The position numbers and the translations under genes were made by a program. Below the pieces are notes generated by a model. The model had not been told where the DNA came from. It made no database searches and saw nothing but the letters and a program-made list of their open reading frames with translations. A stretch of 64,000 bases of DNA from Hirschia maritima DSM 19733 (GTDB taxonomy: Bacteria; Pseudomonadota; Alphaproteobacteria; Caulobacterales; Hyphomonadaceae), in the NCBI RefSeq assembly GCF_000378345.1, contig NZ_KB899549.1, positions 62,001-126,000 of the forward strand. Reading direction: 5' to 3'. The number at the start of each line of letters is the position of its first letter. Position 1 is the stretch's first letter. Shown in pieces: positions 61,423 to 64,000 of the stretch.

Positions 61423-63834
61423 TTACGCTGCGCTCACTGCGTCATTATTTAAGTCATCTACCTTGGCAAGGTCTGAAATCTCAGATGCGTCAAATTCACC
61501 TTCAATCACTTGATCAGCCCCAGATATCCTAAGCATCGCAGCATCAACGGGCGGATTTTCTCCCAACCACACACTTATCTCAGCGTTTGCAGCCCTATCA
61601 CTTAATCCCATCAAAGCTTCCAAGACGCCTGCTGTATCCTGCCCCAACGCATCGATAGAAAGCGTTACCTTTTGGACTAGAGGACTTGAGAGCCCAGCTT
61701 CACACTCTTCAAGGCTGTCTCCTACTAGAATAGACGCATCTTCGCCTATCATAGCCTCAAGAATACTCTGATGTAAGAAGTTCGGTGTAATCACCACACT
61801 ACGAACTTCACTTTCTTGTTCTACATCTTGTTCACCTGCCATTACAGGTGCCTCAACAGGCAAGCGCAGAGTAAACTCAGATCCTTTACCCAATTGGCTT
61901 GTAACGGAGATATCTCCACCCAAAGCATTTGCCAATTGACGACCAATTGAAAGCCCTAACCCCGTTCCAGAGAATTTACGATTCACACCGCCATCGACCT
62001 GGTGGAAGGGCTCAAAAATGGCTTCCAATTGATCCTCAGGAATACCGCAGCCAGTATCTTTTACTTTCCAAACAAGAACCGAACCGTCATCGGCTTCTTC
62101 TATCTCGGCGTGAATGTCGATTTGGCCTTCTTCAGTAAATTTCACCGCATTCGACAATAAATTATATGCTATCTGGCGCAATTTTCGTTCGTCTGTAACG
62201 GCACTTATCGGACATTCAGAAAGATCTTCATTTACAATCACACCAGACTGTTTTGCCGTTTCACCCCATATGCCAGACACACTTTTCAATGTCGTCACAA
62301 TATCACATTCAGCTGTTTCAACGGTCACGGATCCAGCTTCGATCTTTGACATATCAAGTATGTCGTCCACGATTGCCTTCATGGCCAAGCCAGATGATTG
62401 CACTAACTCGACGCGTTCGCGGACTTCTGTTTCAACTTCGCGCTTTTCTAGCAAAACCTGCGTCATCCCGAGGATACCATTAAGCGGCGTACGAATTTCA
62501 TGACTTGTTGTCGCCAAGAATTCAGATTTAGCTTTCAAAGCCTTCTCAAGAGCCGTGTTGCTTTCGCTAAGCTTTGTGTTGGCGTCATTCACTTCGTTTC
62601 TGCTGCGGCGCATTGATAGATAGTGAACACTACCCCCACCTAGCAAAGCCAGCCCCAAAACGGTCAAACCGGTAAACATGATAGTGCGCTGGCGTTGTTT
62701 TGCTTTTTGAAGCGCAACTTCCTTTTGAAGCGTCTCATTGCGAAGATTCGAGATTTGAAGCTCTTGGGTTGCGAAATCAAACTGCGCCCCCATCAAAGCC
62801 ATGTTTGCAGTGGCAGACACATCTCTTGCTTCATCGTCGAGCCGCTTGAAAGCAGTTAAGTGAGCCAACGCCAATTCAAGCTCACCATTAGCCTTATAAA
62901 TCTCGTGAGCAGCCTTGTGAAATTCCATGAAAGGAACCGGAGAAGTTGTTAGATCCATATCTCCAAATGTCTTGGACATAAGAACTCTAGCTTCAACTTC
63001 GTTTCCTTCTGCAAAAGCGATACGGGCATCCATACCATATAGAAATGGCTCCCACCCTGACGGGTTTTCCTGCTCCAGTTTGTGCCCTTCAGACAAGGCT
63101 GTTCGAGCTTCATCTAAGTTATCTGCAAGCAAATTTACGGCGGCTATATTCGTAAGAATACGCGCACGCAACATAGGGCTTTCCATCTCTTCAGCTATTT
63201 TAAGAGCATCTCGAAAACCAATTTCTGCATCAGTAAAGTTTTCCAACTCCTGATATGCTGTCGCAACATTATTCAAACGCGCCAATTCTAGGTTTGGATC
63301 ACCCGCAAAAGCCTCCCCAGCTAACTTATAATAGTTGAGAGCTTTCGTGTAATCGCGCGCGTCCGCATATATGTTTGCAATGTTTTGAAGCGACATAGAT
63401 CTAGAGCGGTCTTCACCCAACTCTAGATACACTTCATGTGCATCCTGGAAATTTGACAGCGCAGTTGCATAGTCTCCCAAGGCAGCAGCGGTTCCTGCTC
63501 TGGCACGCTTCAAATCACCTTTAAGCTTTGAAACTGTTTCTGTTTTTGAAACTTCAGCAATTGCAGATTCCAGCACTTCAATTGCTTCATCTGCCCGGTT
63601 CATGCGCGTTAAAGCTTCGCCCTGCAACCATTGAGCTGTGGGTTTATCCAATGCACCTTCAGCAAGTGTTTCAGCTTTTTGGGCATGCTCATACGCAACC
63701 ATTGGGTCTGCCATCATGTTCATTTTAGAATCCATGATCGCGGCTTCATATTCTGTTGGAGGCACCTCCTCCTGCGCGAAAACAGCTTGAGGCATGAAGA
63801 ATAATGCAACAGCAAGAATAGTTGAACGTATCAC
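61423..63834 (-). CDS. TPR-containing hybrid-like sensor histidine kinase with degenerate receiver
   Basis: I place the start at the GTG 63834 (VIRSTILAVALFFM), which has GGAAG 6 bases upstream and opens on a signal peptide ending near VFAQ. The 803-residue protein has periplasmic TPR repeats (about 30-330), a coiled coil, a membrane segment (381-403), a HisKA domain with SHEIRTPLNG (His445), and an ATPase domain with NLLSNAVKFTEEG, DTGCGIPEDQL and GTGLGLSIGRQL. After it a region at about 690-790 has the size of a receiver but lacks the acidic pocket, the phosphorylatable Asp and the Lys. The next gene is a real receiver protein. Confidence 0.9.
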   Translation of the reverse strand: MIRSTILAVALFFMPQAVFAQEEVPPTEYEAAIMDSKMNMMADPMVAYEHAQKAETLAEGALDKPTAQWLQGEALTRMNRADEAIEVLESAIAEVSKTETVSKLKGDLKRARAGTAAALGDYATALSNFQDAHEVYLELGEDRSRSMSLQNIANIYADARDYTKALNYYKLAGEAFAGDPNLELARLNNVATAYQELENFTDAEIGFRDALKIAEEMESPMLRARILTNIAAVNLLADNLDEARTALSEGHKLEQENPSGWEPFLYGMDARIAFAEGNEVEARVLMSKTFGDMDLTTSPVPFMEFHKAAHEIYKANGELELALAHLTAFKRLDDEARDVSATANMALMGAQFDFATQELQISNLRNETLQKEVALQKAKQRQRTIMFTGLTVLGLALLGGGSVHYLSMRRSRNEVNDANTKLSESNTALEKALKAKSEFLATTSHEIRTPLNGILGMTQVLLEKREVETEVRERVELVQSSGLAMKAIVDDILDMSKIEAGSVTVETAECDIVTTLKSVSGIWGETAKQSGVIVNEDLSECPISAVTDERKLRQIAYNLLSNAVKFTEEGQIDIHAEIEEADDGSVLVWKVKDTGCGIPEDQLEAIFEPFHQVDGGVNRKFSGTGLGLSIGRQLANALGGDISVTSQLGKGSEFTLRLPVEAPVMAGEQDVEQESEVRSVVITPNFLHQSILEAMIGEDASILVGDSLEECEAGLSSPLVQKVTLSIDALGQDTAGVLEALMGLSDRAANAEISVWLGENPPVDAAMLRISGADQVIEGEFDASEISDLAKVDDLNNDAVSAA

Positions 63835-63942
63835 AATGAGCTTCCCATACAGATAAGATAAACAAAGCAATAACAACTTTGCGTTCTAAAACTCACCATT
63901 CCACAATATACTTAATTTCAGGCTAAGTTTTGTAAGTAAAAC

Positions 63943-63978
63943 ACAAAACAGCCAGTCACTCTATTTGAGTAACTGGCT
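63943..63978 (-). terminator. terminator of a minus-strand gene beyond the right edge
   Basis: On the minus strand AGCCAGTTACTC, an AAATA loop and GAGTGACTGGCT pair over 12 positions with one G-U pair, followed by GTTTTGTGTTTT. It lies upstream of the kinase gene, so it most likely ends a leftward gene starting outside the window. Confidence 0.65.
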
Positions 63979-64000
63979 AGTTAAATGGTGATTTATTTAC

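Noticed and set aside
1-64000. tRNA, rRNA, CRISPR array, insertion sequence, prophage or integron
   Set aside because: I looked through the gaps between genes on both strands and saw no cloverleaf, direct-repeat array, transposase, phage gene or attachment site. The only recombinase is the housekeeping XerD.

Overview
The window looks like ordinary chromosome from a marine, prosthecate-type alphaproteobacterium. My best guess is the Hyphomonadaceae, close to Hirschia; this is an inference. It rests on the base composition (moderate, AT-leaning by eye), the alphaproteobacterial bc1 operon petABC, the run rpmB / DUF3108 / Suv3-like helicase / S4 protein / FdxA / CarD, aroK-aroB divergent from xerD, the block DUF1285-NUDIX-CCA transferase-DUF6111, TamA-TamB, and several TTG starts with good ribosome binding sites. 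I see no rRNA, tRNA, CRISPR array, insertion sequence or prophage.

Region by region. 1-4.2 kb: aroK-aroB (minus; aroB runs off the left edge), divergent from a small membrane protein, a large secreted protein and XerD. 4.3-7.4 kb: a malyl-CoA lyase-type enzyme, a thioesterase, and a lipoprotein resembling a broken amidohydrolase. 7.5-13.6 kb: ribosomal protein L28, a DUF3108 protein, the helicase, an S4 protein, ferredoxin and CarD. 13.6-22.6 kb: a Tat-type nuclease lipoprotein, TamA/TamB (outer-membrane assembly), PgeF and PRPP synthetase. 22.8-25.8 kb: an M56/M23 metallopeptidase with its BlaI-type repressor and candidate operators. 25.9-32.8 kb: L25, peptidyl-tRNA hydrolase, YchF, a beta-barrel protein, a FemAB-like transferase, a nitrilase-fold amidase and a drug-efflux MFS protein. 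32.8-39.8 kb: RlmJ, two unknown envelope proteins, a second-type ClpP, and a salvage group (Apt, MtnP) with a GNAT, a GST and an unknown protein. 39.9-42.9 kb: the cytochrome bc1 operon. 43.0-48.8 kb: TrmL, two related Cys-motif lipoproteins, HemF and the CCA-transferase/NUDIX operon. 48.9-55.7 kb: a tightly coupled MoxR-DUF58-BatA/DUF4159-VWA operon. 55.7-63.8 kb: a GNAT, an MscS channel, aconitase B with a Fur-box-like promoter, and a TPR histidine kinase with its single-domain response regulator. A terminator at the right edge belongs to a minus-strand gene beyond the window.

Most genes are housekeeping. The parts most worth a second look are the M56/M23-BlaI locus with its operators, a repeated C-x9-C-x-C domain shared by two adjacent lipoproteins, the Fur-box-like palindrome inside the best acnB promoter, the degenerate receiver on the histidine kinase, the metal-ligand-poor amidohydrolase lipoprotein and the Chloroflexus-like malyl-CoA lyase. 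I found no clear new defence or mobile system. All family assignments come from reading motifs, not from database searches.
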